From Utricularia gibba (Eukaryota > Streptophyta > Magnoliopsida > Lamiales > Lentibulariaceae), in the NCBI GenBank assembly GCA_002189035.1, contig NEEC01000055.1, forward strand, positions 1 to 41,133: a DNA stretch of 41,133 nt, read 5' to 3'. The translations under genes were made by a program, and so were the position numbers. Under the pieces are notes generated by a model that made no database searches, had not been told where the DNA came from, and worked only from the letters and a program-made list of their open reading frames with translations. The stretch's first letter is position 1. Each line of letters begins with the position of its first letter. Positions 25,761-35,255 of the stretch are shown here, piece after piece.

Positions 25761-28700
25761 AAGAGTGCACGAGGCCACCATGAGGATTGTGGCTAGGGAC
25801 ACACCATGGCATCTTAAATGATCATCTCGAAATCAAATTTCACATCGTGAAATACATATGTTTGCATGTCAAAAATCACATTCGCATCGAGTCAGGTGTC
25901 CCGAGTCACATTTGGCCACTTCGTTGCACATCTGAAGGCTAATATAAGGCAATCTTTCGAGCATGTGCCTCGGACGAACAAGTTCTCACACGAAAAAGAC
26001 CGGCTCGGAACGAGCTTCGAAACGGTATCAACATGACTCATCACCGAAGATATCCACTCGATACCGAAGAGTGCACGAGGCCACCATGAGGTTGTGGCTA
26101 GGGACACACCATGGCATCTTAAATGATCATCTCGAAATCGTCCATGAAATACATATGTGCATCAAAAATCACATTCGCATCGAGTCAAGTCACATTTCGC
26201 GAACGTGGTGGCCACTTCGTTGCACATCTGAAGGCTAATATAAGGCAATCTTTCGAGCATTTGTGCCTCCTCGGACGAACAAGTTCTCAACACGAAAGAA
26301 GACGGCTCGGAACGAGCTTCGAAACGGTATGCAACATGACTCATCACCGTTGCAAGATATCCACTCGATACCGAAGAGTGCACGAGGCCACCATGAGGTT
26401 GTGGCTAGCACACCTGGCATCTTAAATGATCATCTCGAAATCCAAATTTCATCGATGAAATACATATGTTTTGCATGTCAAAAATCACATTCGCATCGAG
26501 TCAGTGTCCCGAGTCACATTTCGCGAACGTGGTGGCCACTTCGTTGCACATCTGAAGGCTAATATAAGGCAATCTTTCGAGCATTTGACGAACAAGTTCT
26601 CAACACGCCGGCTAACGAGCTTGTATCAACATGAATCACATGATACCCACGAGTCAGGTGTCTTAAATGATCATCTCGAAATCCACATCGTCCATGTTTT
26701 GCATGTCGTCACATATGAGTCAAGTCACATTTTCGTCACATCTGAAGGCTAATATAAGGCAATCTTTCGAGCATTTGTGCGCATCGAGTCAACGGTGTCC
26801 CGAGTCACATTTTCGCGAACGTGGTGGCCACTTCGTTGCACATCTGAAGGCTAATATAAGGCAATCTTTCGAGCATTTGTGCCTCCTCGGACGAACAAGT
26901 TCTCAACACGAAAGAAACCCTCGAACGAGAACACGAGGCCACCATGAGGTTGTGGCTAGAAACGGTATGCTATGTGCAACATGACTCATCATCCATTTGC
27001 AAGATACATCCACTCGATACCGAAGAGTGCACGAGGCCACCATGAGGTTGTGGCTAGGGACACACCATGGCATCTAAATGATCATCTCGAAATCCAAATT
27101 TCACATCGTCCATGAAATACATATGATGTGCATTCAAAAATGGTGGCCACTTCGTTGCACATCTGAAGGCTAATATAAGCAATCTTTCGAGCATTTGTGC
27201 CTGTCGGACGAAGTCTTGCATGTCATCACACGAAACATTGCGCCACTCGAGATCAGCTGAAGGCTACATTTCGAGGCAACATCTGGTGGCCACTTCGTTG
27301 CACATGAAGGCTAATTTCTTTCGAGCATTTGTGCCTCCTCGGACGAACAAGTTCTCAACACGAAAGAAGAGGGCCGAGAACGAGACTTCTATAACGATGC
27401 TCTCAAATGATCACCATTTGTATACATCGATCTCGATATGTATATCCACATGAGGGTTGTGAGCTAGCACACCCATGGCATCTTAAATGATCATCTCGAA
27501 ATGTCCCATCATATGTCTTGCATGTCGCATCGAGTCAGAACATCGAACGTGGTGGCCACTTCGTTGCACATCTGAAGGCTAATATAAGGCAATCTTTCGA
27601 GCATTTGTGCCTCCTCGGACGAACAAGTTCTCACACGAAAGAAATCGGCTCGGAACGAGCTCGAAACGGTATGTGGTGCAACATTTTCATCACCGTGAAG
27701 ATAATATAAGGCAATCTTTCGAGCATTTGTGCCTCCTACCGAAGACGAACACGAGGCTCAACACATGAGGTTGTGGCTAGGAACACCACAGCTTCGAAAC
27801 GGTACATGTCTATGTGCATTCATGTCTCGAAACTCACATCTGAAGGCTGGCAAGAGCATATCATCGAACAACCCAAGAGTGCACGAGGCCACCATGAGGT
27901 TGTGGCTAGGACACGGCATCGAAACGGTATGATATCACAAATGCGAAATTCACATCGAAAATGAAATACATATGTCGAGCATGAGCCTCCATCGATCATC
28001 TCGAGTCATGGTCATCCACATTCGAGTCACATTTTCGCGAACGTGGTGGCCACTTCGTTGCACATCTGAAGGCTAATATAAGGCAATCTTTCGAGCATTT
28101 GTGCCTCCTCGGACGAACAAGTTCTCAACACGAAAGAAGACCGGCTCGGAACGAGCTTCGAAACGGTATGTATGTGCAACATGACTCATCACCAAGATTT
28201 GATAAAGATATCCACTGGCGATACCGAAGAGTGCACGAGGCCACCATGAGGTTGTGGCTAGGCCACACACCGATGAAAGAAGACATCTTAAATGATCATC
28301 TCGAAATCCCGAAATTTCTACATCGTCGATGATGAATACATATGTCTTGCATGTCAAAAATCACATTCGCATCGAGTCAGGTGTCCCGAGTCACATTTTC
28401 GCGAAATTCGTTGCACATCTTCAGTTTGACGAATCTCACATAATTTAATGTGCAACATGACTCATCAAAGATGATTTCTAGAGGCGGAAATCGTCCGAGT
28501 CTTGCACAATTAAGGAACGTGGTGGCCACTTCGACATCTGAAGGCTAATCAATCTTTCGAGCCCTCCTCGGACGAACAAGTTCTCAACACGAAAAAGACC
28601 GGCAACATGACTCATCACCGTTTGCAAGATATCCACTCGATACCGAAGAGTGCACGAGGCCACCATGAGGTTGTGGCTAGGGACACACCCATGGCATCTT

Positions 28701-30740
28701 AAATGATCATCTCGAAATGTGCAACATGACTCATCACCATTTGTAAGATATCCACATCGATACACGAAGAGTTTCGAGGCCACCTCATGAGGTTGTGGCT
28801 AGCACACACACCGATGGCATCTTAAATGATCATCTCGAAATCGCGAAACTTTCACATCTGAAGGCTAATATAAGGCAATCTTTCGAGCATTTGTGCCTCC
28901 TCGGACGAACAAGTTCTCAACACGAAAGAACCGATGTTTTGCATGTCAAAAATCACATTCTCGAGTCAGGTGTCACCGATGACACATTTTTCGCGAACGT
29001 GGTGGCCACTTCGTTGCACATCTGAAGGCTAATATAAGGCAATCTTTCGAGCATTTGTGCCTCCTCGGACGAACAAGTTCTCAACACGCAACGAGGAAAC
29101 CAACATGGCAAGGATTGTGAGCTAGGGACACACCCATGGCATCTTAAATGATCATCTCGAAATCCAAATTTCACATCGTCCATGAAATACATATGTTTTG
29201 CATGTCACTTCGCATCGAGTCAGGTGTCCCGAGTCACATTGTGGTGGCCAAGAAGGCTAATCCAGCATCCTCCTCGGACGAACAAGTTCTCAACACGAAA
29301 GAAGACCGGCTCGGAACGAGCTTCGAAACGGTATGATATGTGCAACATGACTCATCACCGTTTGCAAGATATCCACTCGATACCGAAGAGTGCACGAGGC
29401 CACCATGAGGTTGTGGCTAGGACACACCATGGCATCTTAAATGATCATCTCGAAATCCGAAATTTCACATCGTCCATGAAATACATATATGTCAAAAATC
29501 ACATTCGCATCGAGTCAGGTGTCCCGAGTCACATTTTCGCGAACGTGGTGGCCACTTCGTTGCACATCTGAAGGCTAATATAAGGCAATCTTTCGAGCAT
29601 TTGTGCCTCCTCGGACGAACAAGTTCTCAACACGAAAAAAGACCGGCTCGGAACGAGCTTCGAAACGGTATTATGTGCAACATGACTCATCACCATTTGC
29701 AAGATATCCACTCGATACCGAAGAGTGCACGAGGCCACCATGAGGTTGTGGCTTGGCATCTTAAATGATCATCTCGGTCCATGAAATACATATGTCTTGC
29801 ATGTCAAAATCACATTCGCATCGAGTCAGGTGTCCCGAGTCACATTTCGCGAACGTGGTGGCCACTTCGTTGCACATCTGAAGGCTAATATAAGGCAATC
29901 TTTCGAGCATTTGTGCCTCCTCGGACGAACAAGTCTCAACACGAAAGAAGACTCAACGACGAAAGAAGAACGGCTCGGAACGAGCTTCGACACACCATGG
30001 CATCTTAAATGATCATCTCGAAATGTCCAACATGACTCACATCATCCATTTGTAAGAAGGCTAATATAAGGCAATCTTCGAGCATTTGTGCCTCCTCGGA
30101 CGAACAAGTTCTCAACACGAAAGAAGACCGGCTCGGAACGAGCTTCGAAACGGTATGATATGTGCAACATGACTCATGAAGGATTGTGGCTAGCACACAC
30201 ACCGATGGCATATGTCTTGCAAATGCATCGAGTCTCGAACATCCGAAACTTTCACATCGTCACATGACGAACAAGTTCTCAACACGAAAGAAGACCGGCT
30301 CGGAACGAGCTTCGAAACGGTATGATATGTGCAACATGACTCATCACCGTTTGCAAGATATCCACTCGATACCGAAGAGTGCACGAGGCCACCATGAGGT
30401 TGTGGCTAGAGATCAGGTGTCCCGAGTCATGTCATCACATTTCGCAGAACGTGGTGGCCACTTCGTTGCACATCTGAAGGCTAATATAAGGCAATCTTTC
30501 GAGCATTTGTGCCTCCTCGGACGAACAAGTTCTCAACACGAAAAAGACCGGCTCGGAACGAGCTTCGAAACGGTATGGTATGACTATTGTGCCAACATGA
30601 CTCATCACCATTTGTAAGATATCCACTCGATACCGAAGAGTGCACGAGGCCACCATGAGGTTGTGGCTAGCCACACACCGATGCATCTTAAATGATCATC
30701 TCGAAATCCGAAATTTCACATCGTCACATGAAATACATAT
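25761..30740 (+). repeat. Mixed central block (part 3), intact and shortened monomers
   Basis: Boxes lie at about 25933, 26231, 26561, 26743, 26846, 27166, 27307 (damaged), 27572, 27700, 28070, 28540 (damaged), 28862, 29027, 29571, 29881, 30056 and 30477. Good units stand at 25780-26440, 29280-29750 and 30085-30410. Segments at 27385-27480 (CTTCTATAACGATGCTCTC and CGATCTCGATATGTATATCC) and 28405-28530 (TCTTCAGTTTGACGAATCTC) match poorly. Near 28717 a unit jumps from CATCTCGAAAT directly into GTGCAACATGACTC, skipping about 220 bp. From about 28.2 kb the variants CTAGCCACAC/CTAGCACACAC and TTTGTAAGAT appear. Confidence 0.75.
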
Positions 30741-31133
30741 GTTTTGCATGAAAAAAATCTCGGAACGAGCAGGAAACGGTACATATTCGCGACGTCACCG
30801 TTTGTTATCCTCGATAATAAAGGCAATCTTTCGAGCATTTGTGCCTCCTCGGAAACATTCGCATCGAGTCAGGTCGAGTCACATTTTCGCGAACGCAACA
30901 TTCGTTGCATTTGAAGATATATAATAATCTTTCGAGCATTTGTGAGGTTGTGGCTAGCCGGATGGCTCTTAATGATATGTCCGAACACACGTTTGAAGAT
31001 ATATGTACCGAAGAGTGCACGAGGCCGAGAGGTTGTGGCACATTGGCGAACGTGGTGAAACCGTTTTCATCGTCCATAATACAGGTTTGCTTCAAGCACA
31101 TTGCCTCGGACGAACCGTTCACACACGAAAAAA
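30741..31133 (+). repeat. Degraded stretch without a complete box
   Basis: Between TTTTGCATGAAAAAAATCTCGG near 30750 and CACGAAAAAAGACC at 31123 the unit is represented by broken pieces. Two damaged boxes are visible: GATAATAAAGGCAATC near 30815 and GATATATAATAATCTTTCG near 30916. Strings such as GATGGCTCTTAATGATATG and TAATACAGGTTTGCTTCAAG are unlike the unit. Pieces such as GAGTGCACGAGG and GAACGTGGTG still appear in the right order. Confidence 0.6.
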
Positions 31134-31176
31134 GACCGGCTCGGAACGAGCTTCGACCGGCTCGGAACGAGCTTCG
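31134..31176 (+). repeat. 21-bp tandem duplication at the hairpin region
   Basis: The string from ACCGGCTCGG to GAGCTTCG is present twice in direct succession, with ACCGG starting at 31135 and 31156. The hairpin motif GCTCGGAACGAGC is therefore doubled in this unit. The copies are identical, which points to a recent replication slip or an assembly stutter. Confidence 0.75.
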
Positions 31177-31469
31177 AAACGGTATGCTATGTGCAACATG
31201 ACTCATCACCATTTGCAAGATATCCACTCGATACCGAAGAGTGCACGAGGCCACCATGAGGTTGTGGCTAGCCACACCGGGCATCTTAAATGATCATCTC
31301 GAAATCCGAAATTTCACATCGTCCATGAAATACATATGTTTTGCATGTCAAAAATCACATTCGCATCGAGTCAGGTGTCCCGAGTCACATTTTCGCGAAC
31401 GTGGTGGCCACTTCGTTGCACATCTGAAGGCTAATATAAGGCAATCTTTCGAGCATTTGTGCCTCCTCG

Positions 31470-31690
31470 GACGACAAGTTCTCAACACGAAAGAAGACCG
31501 GCTCGGAACGAGCTTCGAAACGGTATGCTATGTGCAACGAACAAGTTCTCACACGAAAAAGACCGAACGAGCTTCGAAATGGTATGCTCAAGATATCCAC
31601 TCGATACCGAAGAGTGCACGAGGCCACCATCACCATTTGCAAGATATCCACTCGATACCGAAGAGTGCACGAGCCACCATGAGGTTGTGG
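31470..31690 (+). repeat. Two nested local duplications in one monomer
   Basis: ACAAGTTCTC and the following CACGAAA/AGACCG/CGAGCTTCGAAA stretch occur at about 31474 and again at about 31542 (period near 68 bp, with small differences). Then CAAGATATCCACTCGATACC begins at about 31589 and again at about 31640 (period near 51 bp). The duplicated parts keep normal orientation. The unit is correspondingly longer than usual. Confidence 0.7.
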
Positions 31691-31990
31691 CTAGGGACAC
31701 ACGTTGCATGGCATGACTCATCACCATTTGTAAGATTAAATGATCATCGCATCGAGTCAGGTGTCCTGAGTCCACTTCGTTGCACATCTGAAGGCTAATA
31801 TAAGGCAATCTTTCGAGCATTTGTGCGTCCAACGAGCTTCGAAACGGTGAAATGCACGAGGCCACCATGAGGTTGTGCTAGCCACACACCCATGGCACAT
31901 ATGCATTTGTGCATGTCAAAAATCACATATGCTTTGTGCAACATGACTCATCACCATTTGTAAGATCGAGGCCACCATGAGGTTGTGGCT
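31691..31990 (+). repeat. Shortened and scrambled units at the edge of the homogeneous block
   Basis: One box is present at about 31793, followed by GTGCGTCCAACGAGCTTCG with CTCCTCGGACGAACAAG missing. Around 31890-31960 the words CACATATGCATTTGTGCATG and CACATATGCTTTGTGCAAC are mixtures of different parts of the unit. The TTTGTAAGAT variant occurs twice (about 31727 and 31957). After about 31990 all units are close to full length. Confidence 0.65.
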
Positions 31991-34429
31991 AGCCACACAC
32001 CGATGCATCTTAAATGATCATCTCGAAATCCGAAATTTCACATCGTCGCATGAAATACATATGTTTTGCATGTCAAAAATCACATTCGCATCGAGTCAGG
32101 TGTCCTGAGTCACATTTTCGCGTGGCCACTTCGTTGCACATCTGAAGGCTAATATAAGGCAATCTTTCGAGCATTTGTGCCTCCTCGGACGAACAAGTTC
32201 TCAACACGAAAGAAGACCGGCTCGGAACGAGCTTCGAAACGGTATGATATGTGCAACATGACTCATCACCGTTTGCAAGATATCCACTCGATACCGAAGA
32301 GTGCACGAGGCCATGAGGTTGTGGCTAGGGACACACCATGGCATCTTAAATGATCATCTCGAAATCCGAAATTTCACATCGTCCATGAAATACATATGTT
32401 TTGCATGTCATCACATTCGCATCGAGTCAGGTGTCCCGAGTCACATTTTCGCGAACGTGGTGGCCACTTCGTTGCACATCTGAAGGCTAATATAAGGCAA
32501 TCTTTCGAGCATTTGTGCCTCCTCGGACGAACAAGTTCTCACACGAAAGAAGACCGGCTCGGAACGAGCTTCGAAACGGTATGCTATGTGCAACATGACT
32601 CATCACCATTTGCAAGATATCCACTCGATACCGAAGAGTGCACGAGGCCACCATGAGGTTGTGGCTAGGGACACACCATGGCATCTTAAATGATCATCTC
32701 GAAATCCAAATTTCACATCGTCCATGAAATACATATGTTTTGCATGTCAAAATCACATTCGCATCGAGTCAGGTGTCCCGAGTCACATTTTCGCGAACGT
32801 GGTGGCCACTTCGTTGCACATCTGAAGGCTAATATAAGGCAATCTTTCGAGCATTTGCCTCCTCGGACGAACAAGTTCTCAACGAAAGAAGACCGGCTCG
32901 GAACGAGCTTCGAAACGGTATGATATGTGCAACATGACTCATCACCGTTTGCAAGATATCCACTCGATACCGAAGAGTGCACGAGGCCACCATGAGGTTG
33001 TGGCTAGGGACACACCATGGCATCTTAAATGATCATCTCGAAATCCATCGTCCCATGAAATACATAGTTTGCATGTCAAAAATCACATTCGCATCGAGTC
33101 AGGTGTCCCGAGTCACATTTTCGCGAACGTGGTGGCCACTTCGTTGCACATCTGAAGGCTAATATAAGGCAATCTTTCGAGCATTTGTGCCTCCTCGGAC
33201 GAACAAGTTCTCACACGAAAGAAGACCGGCTCGGAACGAGCTTCGAAACGGTATGCTATGTGCAACATGACTCATCACCATTTGCAAGATATCCACTCGA
33301 TACCGAAGAGTGCACGAGGCCATGAGGTTGTGGCTAGCCACACACCATGGCATCTTAAATGATCATCTCGAAATCCGAAATTTCACATCGTCCATGAAAT
33401 ACATATGTTTGCATGTCAAAAATCACATTCGCATCGAGTCAGGTGTCCCGAGTCACATTTTCGCGAACGTGGTGGCCACTTCGTTGCACATCTGAAGGCT
33501 AATATAAGGCAATCTTTCGAGCATTTGTGCCTCCTCGGACGAACAAGTTCTCAACACGAAAGAAGACCGGCTCGGAACGAGCTTCGAAACGGTATGATAT
33601 GTGCAACATGACTCATCACCATTTGCAAGATATCCACTCGATACCGAAGAGTGCACGAGGCCACCATGAGGTTGTGGCTAGGGACACACCATGGCATCTT
33701 AAAATGATCATCTCGAAATCCGAAATTTCACATCGTCCATGAAATACATATGTTTTGCATGTCAAAAATCACATTCGCATCGAGTCAGGTGTCCCGAGTC
33801 ACATTTTCGCGAACGTGGTGGCCACTTCGTTGCACATCTGAAGGCTAATATAAGGCAATCTTTCGAGCATTTGTGCCTCCTCGGACGAACAAGTTCTCAA
33901 CGAAAGAAGACCGGCTCGGAACGAGCTTCGAAACGGTATGATATGTGCAACATGACTCATCACCATTTGCAAGATATCCACTCGATACCGAAGAGTGCAC
34001 GAGGCCACCATGAGGTTGTGGCTAGGGACACACCCTGGCATCTTAAATGATCATCTCGAAATCCGAAATTTCACATCGTCCATGAAATACATATGTTTTG
34101 CATGTCAAAAATCACATTCGCATCGAGTCAGGTGTCCCGAGTCACATTTTCGCGCGAACGTGGTGGCCACTTCGTTGCACATCTGAAGGCTAATATAAGG
34201 CAATCTTTCGAGCATTTGTGCCTCCTCGGACGAACAAGTTCTCAACACGAAAGAAGACCGGCTCGGAACGAGCTTCGAAACGGTATGATATGTGCAACAT
34301 GACTCATCACCGTTTGCAAGATATCCACTCGATACCGAAGAGTGCACGAGGCCACCATGAGGTTGTGGCTAGGGACACACCCATGGCATCTTAAATGATC
34401 ATCTCGAAATCCGAAATTTCACATCGTCC

Positions 34430-34648
34430 ATGAAATACATATGTTTTGCATGTCAAAAATCACATTCGCATCGAGTCAGGTGTCCCGAGTCACATTTTCG
34501 CGAACGTGGTGGCCACTTCGTTGCACATCTGAAGGCTAATATAAGGCAATCTTTCGAGCATTTGTGCCTCCTCGGACGAACAAGTTCTCAACACGAAAGA
34601 AGACCGGCTCGGAACGAGCTTCGAAACGGTATGCTATGTGCAACATGA
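34430..34648 (+). other. Typical repeat-borne open frame, 72 codons; not considered a gene
   Basis: In a complete unit an ATG in CATGAAATACATATG opens a frame that runs through the conserved box and into the next unit, ending in GTGCAACATGA. The translation begins MKYICFACQKSHSHRV and ends NGMLCAT. Nearly identical frames recur once per intact unit, and they break wherever a unit has a 1-2 bp indel. The unit length is not a multiple of three, so the frame does not continue around the array. There is no sign of selection for coding: indels that shift frame are as common here as elsewhere. I list one example so the reader can recognise the pattern. It has no assigned function. Confidence 0.15.
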
Positions 34649-34949
34649 CTCATCACCGTTTGCAAGATATCCACTCGATACCGAAGAGTGCACGAGGCCA
34701 CCATGAGGTTGTGGCTAGGGACACACCATGGCATCTTAAATGATCATCTCGAAATCCGAAATTTCATCGTCCATGAAATACATATGTCTTGCATGTCAAA
34801 AATCACATTCGCATCGAGTCAGGTGTCCCGAGTCACATTTTCGCGAACGTGGTGGCCACTTCGTTGCACATCTGAAGGCTAATATAAGGCAATCTTTCGA
34901 GCATTTGTGCCTCCTCGGACGAACAAGTTCTCAACACGAAAGAAGACCG

Positions 34950-34962
34950 GCTCGGAACGAGC
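34950..34962 (+). other. Perfect short inverted repeat GCTCG-GAA-CGAGC (example copy)
   Basis: The arms GCTCG and CGAGC pair perfectly around a three-base GAA loop. The motif sits at the chosen unit start and is followed directly by the palindrome TTCGAA. It recurs in most units from the first base of the window onward. It could form a small cruciform or simply mark a symmetric binding site. No function can be shown. Confidence 0.6.
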
Positions 34963-34988
34963 TTCGAAACGGTATGATATGTGCAACA

Positions 34989-34995
34989 TGACTCA
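34989..34995 (+). promoter_or_regulatory. TGACTCA motif (bZIP/AP-1/GCN4-type core), one per unit
   Basis: TGACTCA (TGAGTCA on the other strand) is the classic core bound by AP-1/GCN4-type bZIP proteins, and the plant GCN4 motif has the same core. It lies in the context CAACATGACTCATCACC, which is also well kept in degraded units, for example near 12175, 12590 and 24468. With well over a hundred copies the array would be a dense cluster of potential sites. Whether anything binds them is not known, and a 7-bp match has little weight alone. Confidence 0.3.
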
Positions 34996-35039
34996 TCACC
35001 GTTTGCAAGATATCCACTCGATACCGAAGAGTGCACGAG

Positions 35040-35058
35040 GCCACCATGAGGTTGTGGC
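35040..35058 (+). other. Inverted repeat GCCAC / GTGGC with 9-bp spacer
   Basis: The two 5-bp arms flank CATGAGGTT within GAGGCCACCATGAGGTTGTG. Both arms are usually present across the array. In a few units one C or G is lost (for example GAGGCCATGAGG near 32310 and 33320), which breaks the symmetry. No role is apparent. Confidence 0.45.
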
Positions 35059-35082
35059 TAGGGACACACCATGGCATCTTAA

Positions 35083-35090
35083 ATGATCAT
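35083..35090 (+). other. 8-bp palindrome ATGATCAT
   Basis: A perfect palindrome in TTAAATGATCATCTCG, kept in most units. The same site lies at the edge of the two local 43-bp duplications seen near 5928 and near 20116, so it may be close to a recurrent breakpoint. Otherwise it has no assigned role. Confidence 0.5.
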
Positions 35091-35124
35091 CTCGAAATCC
35101 GAAATTTCACATCGTCCATGAAAT

Positions 35125-35132
35125 ACATATGT
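35125..35132 (+). other. 8-bp palindrome ACATATGT
   Basis: A perfect palindrome in GAAATACATATGT. The bases directly after it are one of the most variable places in the unit: TCTTGC, TTTTGC, TTTGC, TGC and TTTTTGC all occur. This looks like a mixture of a true C/T variant and homopolymer-length change. Confidence 0.5.
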
Positions 35133-35159
35133 TTTGCATGTCAAAAATCACATTCGCAT

Positions 35160-35180
35160 CGAGTCAGGTGTCCCGAGTCA
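35160..35180 (+). repeat. Internal direct repeat: two CGAGTCA copies 14 bp apart
   Basis: CGAGTCA occurs at 35160-35166 and again at 35174-35180, so one helical turn and a half separates the starts. GAGTCA shares most of its bases with the bZIP core noted earlier in the unit. The pair is kept in most complete copies. Deleted units often lose the stretch between the two copies, as near 21680 (GAGTCCCCGAGTC), 26185 and 23613. Confidence 0.5.
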
Positions 35181-35196
35181 CATTTTCGCGAACGTG

Positions 35197-35204
35197 GTGG
35201 CCAC
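35197..35204 (+). other. 8-bp palindrome GTGGCCAC
   Basis: A perfect palindrome in GAACGTGGTGGCCACTTCG, just upstream of the conserved box. In the left part of the window the preceding GAACGTGG is sometimes GAATGTGG (934, 2643, 4004, 4347, about 5361 and 11179). Several degraded units lose CGTGGTGGCC cleanly, giving the junction GCGAAACTTCGTTGC. Confidence 0.5.
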
Positions 35205-35211
35205 TTCGTTG

Positions 35212-35255
35212 CACATCTGAAGGCTAATATAAGGCAATCTTTCGAGCATTTGTGC
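35212..35255 (+). other. Conserved 44-bp box of the monomer (example copy)
   Basis: This segment runs from CACATCTGAAGGC through TAATATAAGGCAATC to GAGCATTTGTGC. It is the most constant part of the unit. It is found unchanged or nearly so in the great majority of copies, including short ones where most of the unit is missing, for example near 14989, 17743, 22514, 23092, 24718 and 26743. Exceptions are few: TAATATAGG near 4720, a deletion of TAATATAAGG near 9898 and 10725, TAAATAAAGG at 38315, and a diverged GGCTTATATGG at 21163. Its function is unknown. Retention in damaged units suggests a binding site or a preferred breakpoint pattern, but an assembly artefact could also produce it. Confidence 0.8.
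35224..35234 (+). promoter_or_regulatory. TATA-like element inside the conserved box (example copy)
   Basis: CTAATATAAGG is the most AT-rich run of the conserved box and resembles a TATA element. Some satellites in plants and animals are transcribed, so a promoter role is conceivable. No initiator, no matching open gene and no other promoter element is visible, so this is only a resemblance. The same string recurs in almost every unit. Confidence 0.2.

Larger units (their letters stand above)
34833..35036 (-). other. Typical repeat-borne open frame on the minus strand, 67 codons; not considered a gene
   Basis: The opposite strand of each intact unit also carries an open frame, beginning MHSSVSSGYLANGDESCC and ending CNEVATTFAKM. 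It overlaps the plus-strand frame over most of its length. Having long frames on both strands of the same DNA, copied unit after unit, is what a stop-poor repeat gives by chance. No known domain, signal peptide or membrane segment is visible. Confidence 0.1.

Noticed and set aside
34950-34962. Rho-independent transcription terminator at the GCTCGGAACGAGC hairpin
   Set aside because: The stem is only 5 bp, no T-run follows, and nothing suggests a bacterial genome.
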